Of a stretch of 24,873 nucleotides of DNA, positions 1 through 8,232 are shown piece after piece. Location: the NCBI GenBank assembly GCA_964517315.1, contig CAZFCJ010000049.1, forward strand, positions 1 to 24,873, in the 5' to 3' direction. The stretch comes from DASWJQ01 sp964517315 (lineage in GTDB: Bacteria; Chloroflexota; Anaerolineae; Anaerolineales; E44-bin32). The position numbers were made by a program, and so were the translations under genes. The notes beneath the pieces were generated by a model. The model ran no database searches, was not told the DNA's origin, and saw nothing but the letters and a program-made list of their open reading frames with translations. Every line of letters starts with the position of its first letter. Position 1 is the first letter of the stretch.

Positions 1-10
1 GGGATAGCAC

Positions 11-16
11 TAGAAT
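11..16 (+). promoter_or_regulatory. -10-like hexamer just upstream of the kinase start
   Basis: TAGAAT matches five of six positions of the bacterial -10 consensus and lies 9 nt before the kinase ATG. No Shine-Dalgarno sequence is present, so a leaderless or nearly leaderless transcript is possible. The -35 region lies outside the window, so this cannot be confirmed. Confidence 0.35.
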
Positions 17-25
17 TGAGCGCAT

Positions 26-2032
26 ATGGCCCTTCAAGAAGGTTCCATTCTCAACGACCGCTACCGAATCGACGGCCAGCTCGGCAAAGGCGGCATGGGC
101 GCCGTCTACCGCGCCTATGACCAGACGCTGCAGATCAAGGTCGCGGTCAAGGAGAACCTGAACCTCAACCCCGAATCGGAACGGCAGTTCAAGCGGGAAG
201 CCTCTCTGCTCGCCGGACTGCGCCATCCCAATCTGCCCCGCGTGACCGACCACTTCATTTTGGAAGGCCGCCAGTATTTGGTGATGGACTTCATCGAGGG
301 GGAGGATTTGCACGCCCGGGCCAAACGGCAGCCGCCCACGGTCCCTGAGGTCTTGCGTTGGACGCGGGCGGTCGCCGACGCGCTGAGCTATCTGCACTCC
401 CGCGAGCCTCCCATTATCCACCGCGATATCAAGCCCGCCAACATCAAACTCTCCCCGGAGGGCAACGTCGTCTTGGTCGACTTCGGCCTCGCCAAAGTCT
501 TCGATCACCAGCAGACGACAACCGGCGCCCGCGGGTTGACGCCGGGGTATTCACCGCCCGAGCAGTACGGGAGCGGACGCACCGACGCCCGCAGCGACCA
601 ATACGCGGTCGCCGCCACGATGTTCGCGCTGCTCACCGGCCAGGCGCCCATCGACAGCATCGAGCGCATGATGGGCAACGCTGAACTGCGCCGGCCCAGC
701 AGCCTGAACCCTTCCATCCCCGATTACATCGACGAGGCGCTGACCATCGCCCTCTCGATCTCGAAGGACGACCGCTTCCCGGACATCAAGACCTTCGATC
801 AGGCTTTGCGCGGTGAAGTGGCCGCGAGGACCGTGATCGGCCGCGCTCCGGACGTAACCAGGGCGAAACCTGAGGAAGGCGACGGCCGTCCGGTTTGGCT
901 GTGGGCCGCGCTTGGGATCGCGGGATTGTTCGTGGTGGGCTTGGTCAGCGCCGGCGCTGTGTTCGCCCTCTCGGGGGGCTTGCCCGGAGCGGCCAACTCA
1001 CCCGCCCCCACCGCGACGAACGCCCCGGCCGCCGTCGCCGCCACCGCCACCGATCCGCCGACCAGCACCCCGTCGCCGACCCAGGCCCCGGCCGCAACGC
1101 CGACCGTGCCACCGACTGAAATACCCCTGCCGACCGTCCCGGCCTCCACCCGCGGCGGGGGCGGACGGATCGCATTTGTCAGCGACCGCGACGACGGCCG
1201 AACGCTGCAAATTTGGACAATGGACGCCGAGGGGGACAATCCACACCAGCTCACATTTGGACCGGGGAACAAATCCTACCCGACCTGGTCGCCGGACGGA
1301 CGCCGGTTGCTCTTCGTCGCCCCCGGGGGGACCGACGATTTCGGCAACGACCTGGCTCTCGACATCTGGGTCATCAACCAGGATGGGACGGAGATCAAGA
1401 ACGTAACCCATCACCCGGGGGACGACACCGAGCCCGCCTGGGCGCCCGACGGAAGTACAATTTTGTTCACCAGCGACCGGGTCAATGACCTGCGTCAGGT
1501 CTTCCGAATGGACGCGGCCTGTCTGGACGAAGAGGAAGGGGCGTGTTGGGACGTCAATCCCACGAATCTGTCCCAGGGCTTCGCGGTGGAATACAGCCCG
1601 GCATGGTCACCAAACGGCCGCACGATTGCGGTGTCCGCCTCGATCAACAGCGCACCCGGGCGCATCTACCTGCGCAGCCCCGTCCCCGGGGATCCAACCC
1701 GGCTGGACTCCCGGGATCGGATCCTCGGCGCCCAAGATCTGACGTGGTCGCCGGACGGACAGCTGCTGGCGTTCACCTGGGTCCAACCGACGATGAACGA
1801 GATCTACGTTGTCGACGGGGTGAACCGCGGCGCCGAACCCACCAAGCTGACCAACAGCCTCGGTAACAAGGAGCCCGCCTATTCGCCCGATAGCCAGTGG
1901 ATCGTCTTCACCTCCACGCGCGACCAGGACCTCGAGATCTACATCATGACCGCCAACGGTTCAAACGAGGTCAACTTGACCAATTCCCCCACCAGCCGTG
2001 ACCAACAGGCCTCCTGGCAGCCTCTCCCCTGA
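26..2032 (+). CDS. Membrane Ser/Thr protein kinase with C-terminal TolB-like (PD40) beta-propeller repeats
   Basis: This is a Hanks-type kinase of 668 aa. The kinase domain (about 10-265) has the glycine loop LGKGGMGAVY (19-28), Lys42, the catalytic HRD (132-134) with K136 and N139, DFG (152-154), and PPE in place of APE (177-179). All key catalytic residues are present. A single hydrophobic segment (about 291-315) is followed by a Thr/Pro/Ala-rich linker (about 322-376). The rest of the protein is extracytoplasmic and carries at least five PD40/TolB-like repeats with the pattern WSPDGxxLxF. The likely role is a receptor kinase that senses an external ligand through the propeller and phosphorylates cytoplasmic proteins. 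The target is unknown. Three in-frame stops in bases 5-19 fix the ATG as the first possible start. The gene converges on the PBP-like gene downstream. Confidence 0.93.
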   Translation: MALQEGSILNDRYRIDGQLGKGGMGAVYRAYDQTLQIKVAVKENLNLNPESERQFKREASLLAGLRHPNLPRVTDHFILEGRQYLVMDFIEGEDLHARAKRQPPTVPEVLRWTRAVADALSYLHSREPPIIHRDIKPANIKLSPEGNVVLVDFGLAKVFDHQQTTTGARGLTPGYSPPEQYGSGRTDARSDQYAVAATMFALLTGQAPIDSIERMMGNAELRRPSSLNPSIPDYIDEALTIALSISKDDRFPDIKTFDQALRGEVAARTVIGRAPDVTRAKPEEGDGRPVWLWAALGIAGLFVVGLVSAGAVFALSGGLPGAANSPAPTATNAPAAVAATATDPPTSTPSPTQAPAATPTVPPTEIPLPTVPASTRGGGGRIAFVSDRDDGRTLQIWTMDAEGDNPHQLTFGPGNKSYPTWSPDGRRLLFVAPGGTDDFGNDLALDIWVINQDGTEIKNVTHHPGDDTEPAWAPDGSTILFTSDRVNDLRQVFRMDAACLDEEEGACWDVNPTNLSQGFAVEYSPAWSPNGRTIAVSASINSAPGRIYLRSPVPGDPTRLDSRDRILGAQDLTWSPDGQLLAFTWVQPTMNEIYVVDGVNRGAEPTKLTNSLGNKEPAYSPDSQWIVFTSTRDQDLEIYIMTANGSNEVNLTNSPTSRDQQASWQPLP

Positions 2033-2108
2033 GCCCCCCCGGGCCGACCCCTCTCCCGGCCATACGCGACCGGCTGGGCCTACTCCGCCGCCGAAGGCTC
2101 GATCCCAG

Positions 2109-2128
2109 AAACGCGCTTCGGCGCGTTT
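2109..2128. terminator. Bidirectional hairpin with UUCG loop between convergent genes
   Basis: AAACGCGC pairs perfectly with GCGCGTTT (8 bp) around a TTCG tetraloop that is closed by C-G, a very stable loop. It sits in the 255-nt gap between the convergent kinase and PBP-like genes. The T residues of the stem end (GTTTGTG) give only a weak U-tract. The rest of the gap shows nothing I can interpret. Confidence 0.6.
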
Positions 2129-2287
2129 GTGAAACCCCCATCGGGAAATGGAGCAGGCAAAGAACGGAAGCGACCGATCCCGAACGGCGTAGCGTTGGGA
2201 TATGCGGTCAAATGAGAGCGCCGGTTGGACCCCAGCAGCAGCACCGGACGGGCAGCCCGGTCCCGCAGCGCCGACCCGCTCTCACGG

Positions 2288-5194
2288 TCAAGGGAGCACC
2301 GTAAACTGGACGGACTCGCTCTCCGCGCGCCGGCCAACCCCGTCCACGGCTTCCGCCCTTAGTTGATGCCTGCCCGGGTCGGGCAGGTCGAGCTCGAAGA
2401 GGAACGGTCTCCCCTCCAGGGACGCAGTTTTCACGCCGTCCAGGTACAGCTCAACGTGCTCAATCCCAACGTCGTCGTTGGCCCGCACCTCAACAATGAG
2501 GCTCGGATCCTCCTCTCTGTGCAGCTCAGCGCCCTCCCGCGGCAGCAGCACGCTCACCTGGGGCGGCTTTCCATCCACGGTCAGCGGGACGGCGGCCGTC
2601 AGGATTTCCCCCTCCTCCTTGACCACGACCAACTGCAGCGTGTACAAGCCGGAGAGGCCCTCCACGTCCCAACGTCCCAGTACGCTCGCCAAGGCCCGCT
2701 CGGATTCATCCCTCCCGATTTGGACCCAGCCGGTGGGATTCAATCCCTGCCCGTACTGCAGCCGATAGTATTCGAACCCCTCCGGTTCCGCCTTGCCGCG
2801 CACTACGACTTCTCCCGAGACCACGCTGAACGGCTCAGGGGCGTCGATTCGGACCCCAGGATCGGACGTCGTTCCTGACGGCAGCGGATCGTACTCGGAG
2901 GGAGGCTGTTCAATCCCCGCCGCGTCCGCCCATGCAGCCGCTTCCGGGGGTGGTACGAAATAGACGCGCTCCTGCACCAGATCAAGGGGAGTCTGCAGCG
3001 TTGCCAAGTTGCCGGTTTCACGGTTGACACGGAACGGCTGATAAAGATTATCGACCGAGGTCGGTTCGGTTCCTTGAAGAAAGACCTCCTCGACGACCTC
3101 CGGGCAGTGCTCGGTGGGCAAGAGACCCGAGGGAACACACACCTCCATCGTCGACACCCCCGCCGGAGGTCTCCAGCCCTCCGCCGGCCGATCCTGCAAT
3201 GCGTAGCGACCGAGGGCGTTCCAGATCGGACCTGGGCCGTTCTCCGGCGTCAACCGCCGCGCCGTCTCCCCTGCCTGGTTACCCAACCAGACTCCCACGC
3301 TCAAGTTGGGTGAAAAGCCGATCGTCCAGGCCCCCGTTTGGTCGGGAGCTTCACCCACCACCGTTCCGGCAGGCCGTCCAATCTCGAAGACGTTCGGCTG
3401 GCCGAAAACCGACCAGCGCGCGGCGTCGTCGCTGAGCGCATCGACCAGAAGGTAGGTCAGTCCCTCGCTGATCACTGCTTGGGACTGCGCCTCGCCCTCG
3501 AAGACGGTTCGATCAAAGCGATCGCTTACCCGCCGGACCCATATCGGCCGAAGAGGGGTCTCCGCTGACGAGATTCCAACCATCTGGCCACGATTCGCCA
3601 CCACGCTGTAGGCTTGGGTCAGCGCCATCGGATCGACCGGCAGGTCGCCGTTGATGATTTCGTCCACAGTCGGCCGTCTTCCCTCTGGCCCGGACAAACC
3701 AAGAGGCAGCAGCGTGCGCAGCGCGTTCTCCATACCAGCCAGCCCAAGCGTCCGCTGGGCCGCGGCTTGCAGGCCCGCGACCAATGCAGCTCGCATGCTC
3801 ACCGGCCCCCGATACTGCGCCAGTGCTTCCGTTTGAAGGTTGCCCGACTGCGGCAAATCGAGCACCATGCTCGCCGGCGCGAACCCCCGCGAGAACGCTG
3901 TCAGGTACACGAACGGGTACAACGTCTCGCCGGCGGGAACGGCCGTGAAAGCCGCCTCCGGACCCGCATCGGCAGGAACCGTTGCCAGGGCGAGCAGCTG
4001 GCCTCCGCCCGGCTCGATGACCACGACCGCACCCGACGCGACCTCATGGTCGACTCCCGTGTCGCCCGGGCGCAGCGGAGGGAGCAATCCGGCGGCCCGG
4101 CACGATTCGCCCGCCGCGGTCGGCACGGTGCCCGTCGGCGAGTGCCCCGCCAGACGCTCCAGTTGCGTCCGCAAAACGCATTTAGCCTGGGCTTGCAGAT
4201 CGCCGTCGATCGTCAGCTGAACGGTAAGGCCGCCGCGTGCAAGCCCGCTCTCGCCCAGAGAATCGACCAGGGTCCGCTCAACGAGGGGACCCAGAATGGG
4301 GTCAGCGAACCGCTCCGGATCCAGATCTTGAAGCACGACGGCTTGGGCGCGCGCGGCCCGCGATCGCCGGGGAGAAATGTTGCCCTGCTCCGTCATTTCC
4401 ATCAGAACTCGATTGCGCGCCGCGCGCAGCTCGCGGAGATCGTCGAGCACGCCCGGCCGCCGCTGCGGCAGCACCGCCAGCAGCGCGCTCTCGGCCAACG
4501 TCAGCTGATCGGCGTGCTTACCGAAGTACACCATAGCTGCGGCATCGACTCCGTAGATCAGCGGCCCAAAATCGGCCGAGTTCAAGTACCAGGCCATGAT
4601 TTGGGTCTTGCTGTAGGACTGGGTCAATCGCTCGGCCAACAGCGCCAGCCGAAAATCGCGCTGCACGCTGTAGCGCCCGTAGTTCTCGGCAGGCAGGAGC
4701 GTAGCGGCGATCAGCTGTTCTGTGATCGAGAGGTGTCTCGGGCGCGCTCCGCGGCGGACCAAGTCGCCGGCGAGGGCGAGGGCCGTCCTGGCCGGATCGT
4801 AGCCCGGATTTTGCCAGAACGTGGGATCCTGCGCCGTGACCAGAGCAGCGGTCAGGTGGTCGGGAGCCCGCAGATGATCGCCCGCCTCAAGGTCGACCCA
4901 TTGCGCCTCAACGGTACCGGGGTCCACAAGTGTGAACAATTCGTTTCCGCGCCGATCTTCCACGCGCGTGGCCCGGAAGGGCTGTCCCGACTCCGGTCCG
5001 AAGTAGGCCTCAATGTCACCAACCGCCGGCACGATCTGGGTCACTTCAAGGTACATGCCCGCCAGGCCGGCGCCGGCGACGCCGATCGCGATCGGCACAA
5101 GGACCAACAGCGCCAGGCTGAGGCGCCCTGCCGCTGGCAGGGCGCCGTGCTGGCGCCGGTTTCGCTTTCGGATGAGTGTTTTTACGTCAAGCAT
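2288..5194 (-). CDS. Class A penicillin-binding protein homologue (GT51 plus transpeptidase fold) with degenerate active sites, probable pseudoenzyme
   Basis: This 968-aa protein has a basic N-terminus, one membrane segment (about 25-47), a GT51-like domain (about 65-260), a transpeptidase-like domain (about 385-665) and C-terminal Ig-like domains (about 780-968). The overall scaffold is well kept, including YLN (203-205), YFGK (223-226) and VWLGN (635-639). Every catalytic motif is altered. The first GT51 Glu of EDxxF is Gln122 (QDPTF). The GGST part of GGSTIxQQ is replaced, leaving SITEQL (156-161). The second Glu of the RKxxE motif aligns with a Leu near 183. SxxK is ETLY (423-426), SxN is GLQ (474-476), and KTG is PAG (608-610). 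Family knowledge says these residues are required for polymerising and cross-linking peptidoglycan, so I infer a structural or binding role. The reading frame is intact, which argues against a decaying gene. There is no Shine-Dalgarno sequence before the ATG. Confidence 0.88.
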   Translation of the reverse strand: MLDVKTLIRKRNRRQHGALPAAGRLSLALLVLVPIAIGVAGAGLAGMYLEVTQIVPAVGDIEAYFGPESGQPFRATRVEDRRGNELFTLVDPGTVEAQWVDLEAGDHLRAPDHLTAALVTAQDPTFWQNPGYDPARTALALAGDLVRRGARPRHLSITEQLIAATLLPAENYGRYSVQRDFRLALLAERLTQSYSKTQIMAWYLNSADFGPLIYGVDAAAMVYFGKHADQLTLAESALLAVLPQRRPGVLDDLRELRAARNRVLMEMTEQGNISPRRSRAARAQAVVLQDLDPERFADPILGPLVERTLVDSLGESGLARGGLTVQLTIDGDLQAQAKCVLRTQLERLAGHSPTGTVPTAAGESCRAAGLLPPLRPGDTGVDHEVASGAVVVIEPGGGQLLALATVPADAGPEAAFTAVPAGETLYPFVYLTAFSRGFAPASMVLDLPQSGNLQTEALAQYRGPVSMRAALVAGLQAAAQRTLGLAGMENALRTLLPLGLSGPEGRRPTVDEIINGDLPVDPMALTQAYSVVANRGQMVGISSAETPLRPIWVRRVSDRFDRTVFEGEAQSQAVISEGLTYLLVDALSDDAARWSVFGQPNVFEIGRPAGTVVGEAPDQTGAWTIGFSPNLSVGVWLGNQAGETARRLTPENGPGPIWNALGRYALQDRPAEGWRPPAGVSTMEVCVPSGLLPTEHCPEVVEEVFLQGTEPTSVDNLYQPFRVNRETGNLATLQTPLDLVQERVYFVPPPEAAAWADAAGIEQPPSEYDPLPSGTTSDPGVRIDAPEPFSVVSGEVVVRGKAEPEGFEYYRLQYGQGLNPTGWVQIGRDESERALASVLGRWDVEGLSGLYTLQLVVVKEEGEILTAAVPLTVDGKPPQVSVLLPREGAELHREEDPSLIVEVRANDDVGIEHVELYLDGVKTASLEGRPFLFELDLPDPGRHQLRAEAVDGVGRRAESESVQFTVLP

Positions 5195-5201
5195 GGGTGC
5201 G

Positions 5202-5207
5202 ATTCTA
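5202..5207 (-). promoter_or_regulatory. -10-like hexamer of the PBP-like gene
   Basis: On the minus strand TAGAAT stands 7 nt before the ATG of the PBP-like gene, the spacing expected if the transcript begins at the start codon. No clear -35 element is visible 16-18 bp upstream. It is listed mainly because the same arrangement recurs at other genes in the window that lack a ribosome binding site. Confidence 0.35.
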
Positions 5208-5230
5208 CTCCGCCGGAGCCAGGAGCTCTA

Positions 5231-5236
5231 TATAAT
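5231..5236 (+). promoter_or_regulatory. Perfect -10 hexamer TATAAT at the lipB start
   Basis: TATAAT here overlaps the first candidate ATG of lipB (5235), which is also preceded by AGGAG (5221-5225) at 9 nt. The two signals conflict. If the hexamer is a real promoter, the transcript would begin near 5243 and translation would use the next in-frame ATG at 5250. If AGGAG is used, the start is 5235. No good -35 element is seen. Confidence 0.35.
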
Positions 5237-6047
5237 GTATGCAAGTGCTATGCCCAGAGAAACCGGTACTCCGCGCGAGTCAGCCACCTTTGAGTCGACC
5301 TCCGGCGAGGCCGAAGTTCGCTTTCTTGGGTGCGTCCCGTATGCACGCGCCTGGGAACTACAGGAACGGATTGCGGCCTCGGTGGCAGAGGGGAAGGTCG
5401 CTCCCACCCTGCTGCTACTCGAGCATCCCCACACCTACACCTTTGGCCGCCGAGGCCAGGAGCACAACCTGCTTTGGGCGGCGGATGAGCTCGAAGCGCG
5501 GGGCATCGAAGTCCACTGGGTCGATCGCGGAGGCGACGTCACCTACCACGGCCCAGGCCAGCTGGTCGGATATCCCCTGCTCCCCCTCGGCGAAGTCGAC
5601 GCCGACGGGCACCTGCCCGGACCGGACTACATCGGCTATCTGCGCGGTCTGGAAGAGACGCTCATCCTCACCCTGGAGGCGTTTGGTGTAGCCGCGACCC
5701 GCCTCGAGGGCCTGACCGGGGTGTGGATCACGCCACAGGAGGCTCGCCGATTCCCCCACGCACCCGCTGCACTGCGTGAGCAGCCGAGCAAGATCGCGGC
5801 GATCGGCGTCAAGGTGGACGTTCGGGGCGTCAGCCGTCATGGTTTCGCGCTGAACGTCGACCCCGACATGACCTACTGGCAGGGAATCGTTCCTTGCGGG
5901 ATCGAGGACAAAGCGGTCGTGTCGCTGGCCGACCTGCTCCCCGATCCGCCTTCGCTGCGGCTGGTGGCCTCCGAAGTCGCCGCCGCGTTCGGCCGCGTCT
6001 TCAAGCTAGATCTCCGCTGGCGCGAACCGATTCTTGAGGCCGACTAG
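5235..6047 (+). CDS. lipB: Octanoyl-[acyl-carrier-protein]:protein octanoyltransferase (lipoate biosynthesis)
   Basis: LipB moves the octanoyl chain from acyl carrier protein to the lipoyl domains of 2-oxoacid dehydrogenases and the glycine cleavage H protein. LipA then inserts sulfur; lipA is not in this window. The protein is 270 aa from this start. It has the family signature RGGDVTYHGPGQLVGYP (98-114), the catalytic Lys186 in SKIAAIG and the catalytic Cys221 in PCGIED, so it should be active. An in-frame extension back to 5013 exists but lies inside the PBP-like gene and is not conserved in character. I chose ATG 5235 for its AGGAG at 9 nt; ATG 5250 is the alternative. The first 25 or so residues look disordered, and homology begins near VRFLGCVPY. 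Confidence 0.93.
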   Translation: MYASAMPRETGTPRESATFESTSGEAEVRFLGCVPYARAWELQERIAASVAEGKVAPTLLLLEHPHTYTFGRRGQEHNLLWAADELEARGIEVHWVDRGGDVTYHGPGQLVGYPLLPLGEVDADGHLPGPDYIGYLRGLEETLILTLEAFGVAATRLEGLTGVWITPQEARRFPHAPAALREQPSKIAAIGVKVDVRGVSRHGFALNVDPDMTYWQGIVPCGIEDKAVVSLADLLPDPPSLRLVASEVAAAFGRVFKLDLRWREPILEAD

Positions 6048-6109
6048 TCCCCCGGCACAACACCTGCAACCCTATACAAGCGCAATAGCCACGGATTGGC
6101 GGGTTGTGT

Positions 6110-7096
6110 ATGAAAACGATACTGAGCGTCGACGGCGGCGGCATCCGGGGCATCATCCCTCTGGCCTGCTTAGTCAAGCTTGAGCGCCGCGAGGCCCAAC
6201 CGCTACACGAGCTTTTCGATATGGTCGCGGGAACGTCCACCGGCGCGGTCATCTCGGCCGGGATCGCGCTGGGAATCAGCGCCCGCGGTCTGCTCGCCCT
6301 GTACCGCAACCTGGCACAAGAGGCCTTTCAGGAGCTTCCATGGTGGCAGATTCTGCTCAACCTGGGGAATCATCGATATGACAACGCGTTCATCGCCCGC
6401 ACCCTCGACGTGTTGGGCGCGGACCGCACCCTCAACAGTCTTCCGCTCGACATCCTGATCACGGGCAAGGACACCACGACGGGGCGCACCCATTTCTTTG
6501 TCCGCGACAACCCCGGCAATGCGCGGCTCTGGGGGACCCTCTCGGTGAAGGACGCCGTCCTGGCCAGCATCGCCGCCCCGACCTACTTTCCGGCGCACAG
6601 CGCACTCGTGCTGGGCGAGGAGCACACGTGGGTCGATGGCGGAGTCAGCGTCTCCGGCAATCCCGTTTATCACGCCGCCGTCGAAGCCTTGCATTTCACA
6701 GATGGCGCCTATGAACCGGGCAATGTGCGCATGCTCTCGTTCGGCACTGGTCGCACGCCGCACCGCATCGATCCCACTCACGCCTCTTTCTTCGATTGGG
6801 CGCGCTGGACGCTCTTGGAACTCCTGGACGACGCCTCAGAATGGCAGACGGCCGTGGCTCGCCGCGAGTACGAACAGAGCGGGCGGATTTCTCTCCGCCG
6901 GTATCAAATCGACCTCGCAAATGACGTGCTGGATGAACTCGGCGTCGCCCTATCGCCAGGCCGTAAACCGAAGGATCTCACGCTTGACGCGGTATGGGCG
7001 GTTGACGCCTTGGAAGCGATCGGGCGCGCCTTTGCCGATCTCATCGACTTCGACGCGCCCGGCGGAGTGCATCTGAGGACTGACGAAGGCTGGTAG
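6110..7096 (+). CDS. Patatin-like phospholipase / acyl hydrolase
   Basis: This is a 328-aa serine lipase of the patatin family, which cleaves acyl groups from phospholipids or other esters with a Ser-Asp dyad. The oxyanion-hole loop GGGIRG (9-14), the nucleophile elbow GTSTG with Ser43, and the catalytic Asp176 in VDGGV are all present. There is no signal peptide, so it is probably cytoplasmic or peripheral to the membrane. The ATG at 6110 is preferred over TTG 6104 because the family usually begins with a short strand leading straight into DGGGIRG. It follows lipB by 62 nt and ends 11 nt before the convergent aldo/keto reductase gene. Some patatin proteins act as CBASS phage-defence effectors, but no cyclic-nucleotide synthase lies next to it, so a housekeeping lipase is more likely. 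Confidence 0.88.
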   Translation: MKTILSVDGGGIRGIIPLACLVKLERREAQPLHELFDMVAGTSTGAVISAGIALGISARGLLALYRNLAQEAFQELPWWQILLNLGNHRYDNAFIARTLDVLGADRTLNSLPLDILITGKDTTTGRTHFFVRDNPGNARLWGTLSVKDAVLASIAAPTYFPAHSALVLGEEHTWVDGGVSVSGNPVYHAAVEALHFTDGAYEPGNVRMLSFGTGRTPHRIDPTHASFFDWARWTLLELLDDASEWQTAVARREYEQSGRISLRRYQIDLANDVLDELGVALSPGRKPKDLTLDAVWAVDALEAIGRAFADLIDFDAPGGVHLRTDEGW

Positions 7097-7107
7097 AACC
7101 GAACCGC

Positions 7108-8073
7108 CTAGGAAACCAAATCGCGCTCCCCAAGGATTTGGTCGATATCCTCGAGCACCTCGTCGGACAGCTTATCCAACACCTGCGGCGCTTTCAGATT
7201 GTCCTTCAAGTGTTCGAGCTTCGTCGCCCCGGTGATCACACTGGAAACATGAGGCAGGCGGAGCAGCCAGCCGATCGCCAGCTGGGCCATCGTCACATCC
7301 AGTTTCTCGGCAACCGCAGTGAGCTGCCGGACCTTCTCCAATCGCTCTTCGCGCAGCTCCTTCTTCGCCCATACCTCGTCACGGGTCAGCCGTGTCTCAT
7401 CTTCGGGCAGCCCATCGTTGTACTTGCCCGTCAGAATCCCATAGCGCAGCGGGCTCCACGTGACCATGCCGAAGCCCAGGTCCTCGGCGCTGGGAACGAG
7501 CTCATCCTCCACCTTCTGACGGGCCAGCATGTTGTACTGGGGCTGCTCGACCATGGGGGAGTAACGTCCGCCTTGATGGGCGATATCGTGAGCGCGCGCG
7601 ATTTGGGCCGCCCGCCACTCGGACGTTCCCCAGTACAGGACCTTGCCCTGGCGAATGAGGTCATCCATGGCTCGCACCACTTCTTCCAATGGCGTTTCCT
7701 CATCGTAGCGATGACAGAAATAGATGTCGAGATAATCGGTGCCGAGCCGTTTCAGGGAGGCGTGGCAAGACTCCATGATGTGCTTGCGGGAGAGTCCACG
7801 CCCATTGGCACCTGGCATCGTTTTCCAGTAGACCTTACTCGAGATGACCAGCGCTTCGCGCGGCAGATCCGCGATCGCCTCCCCCATCACTTTTTCAGCC
7901 TTGCCGTCGGCGTAGATGTCGGCGTTGTCGAAGAAATTCACTCCCTGGTCGTACGCATAATGCATCAGGTCCGAAGCCCTCTGAGTGTCGATCTGGTTGC
8001 CGAACGTCACCCACGCCCCCAGTGAGATTTCACTGAGCTTCAGACCGGTTCTCCCCATCTTCCGATATTCCAT
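7108..8073 (-). CDS. Aldo/keto reductase, Kv-beta-like (AKR6-type)
   Basis: This is an NADP(H)-dependent oxidoreductase with a TIM-barrel fold, 321 aa. The opening MEYRKMGRTGLKLSEISLG is typical of the family. The catalytic tetrad is complete: Asp49, Tyr54, Lys80 and His121. The pattern around FDNADIY, the WGTSEW strand and the late motif SSVITGATKLEHL resemble the voltage-gated potassium channel beta-subunit group. The physiological substrate cannot be told from sequence. I chose ATG 8073, which has AGAGG a few nt upstream and begins the conserved region. An in-frame ATG at 8115 would add 14 residues, but a TATAAT hexamer lies only 4 nt before it, so that ATG is probably at or before the transcript start. 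The gene is divergent from tdh. Confidence 0.88.
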   Translation of the reverse strand: MEYRKMGRTGLKLSEISLGAWVTFGNQIDTQRASDLMHYAYDQGVNFFDNADIYADGKAEKVMGEAIADLPREALVISSKVYWKTMPGANGRGLSRKHIMESCHASLKRLGTDYLDIYFCHRYDEETPLEEVVRAMDDLIRQGKVLYWGTSEWRAAQIARAHDIAHQGGRYSPMVEQPQYNMLARQKVEDELVPSAEDLGFGMVTWSPLRYGILTGKYNDGLPEDETRLTRDEVWAKKELREERLEKVRQLTAVAEKLDVTMAQLAIGWLLRLPHVSSVITGATKLEHLKDNLKAPQVLDKLSDEVLEDIDQILGERDLVS

Positions 8074-8119
8074 GAACCGCCTCTCTTTGTCGAAGGAGGA
8101 ACCCCTGGTCGCCATTTCG

Positions 8120-8125
8120 ATTATA
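8120..8125 (-). promoter_or_regulatory. Perfect -10 hexamer for the aldo/keto reductase gene
   Basis: TATAAT on the minus strand would place the transcript start near 8113, leaving a leader of about 40 nt before ATG 8073 with its AGAGG ribosome binding site. The -35 region is weak. The element supports the shorter protein start. Confidence 0.45.
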
Positions 8126-8163
8126 TGAGAGGTTGAACGGAAAGGGCCGCATCAGCCTCCACA

Positions 8164-8172
8164 TGCTATACT
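8164..8172 (+). promoter_or_regulatory. Extended -10 promoter candidate for tdh
   Basis: TGCTATACT fits an extended -10 element (TGN followed by TATACT, five of six consensus positions). Extended -10 promoters can work without a -35 element, and none is evident here. The predicted transcript start is near 8179, about 50 nt before the tdh start. Confidence 0.4.
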
Positions 8173-8232
8173 GCTCCCCGGCCGCCAACTCACCTCTCGG
8201 AGGGCCCCGACGATCCCATGACCGGTGGCACC

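Noticed and set aside
1003..1160. Repetitive CCG/ACC-rich stretch resembling a tandem repeat
   Set aside because: It encodes the Thr/Pro/Ala linker of the kinase and is simple low-complexity coding sequence without a fixed repeat unit.
5013..5234. In-frame upstream extension of lipB
   Set aside because: It overlaps the PBP-like gene, lacks LipB-like sequence, and a good AGGAG lies before ATG 5235.
3614..5293. Long plus-strand open frame of 559 codons antisense to the PBP-like gene
   Set aside because: It mirrors the PBP gene, is rich in Arg/Gln/His as GC-rich shadows are, and shows no recognisable domain.
6110..7096. Patatin as a CBASS phage-defence effector
   Set aside because: No cyclic-nucleotide synthase or ubiquitin-like genes lie beside it. 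The pol-beta-type transferase is 5.5 kb away in another operon and lacks CD-NTase-like context.
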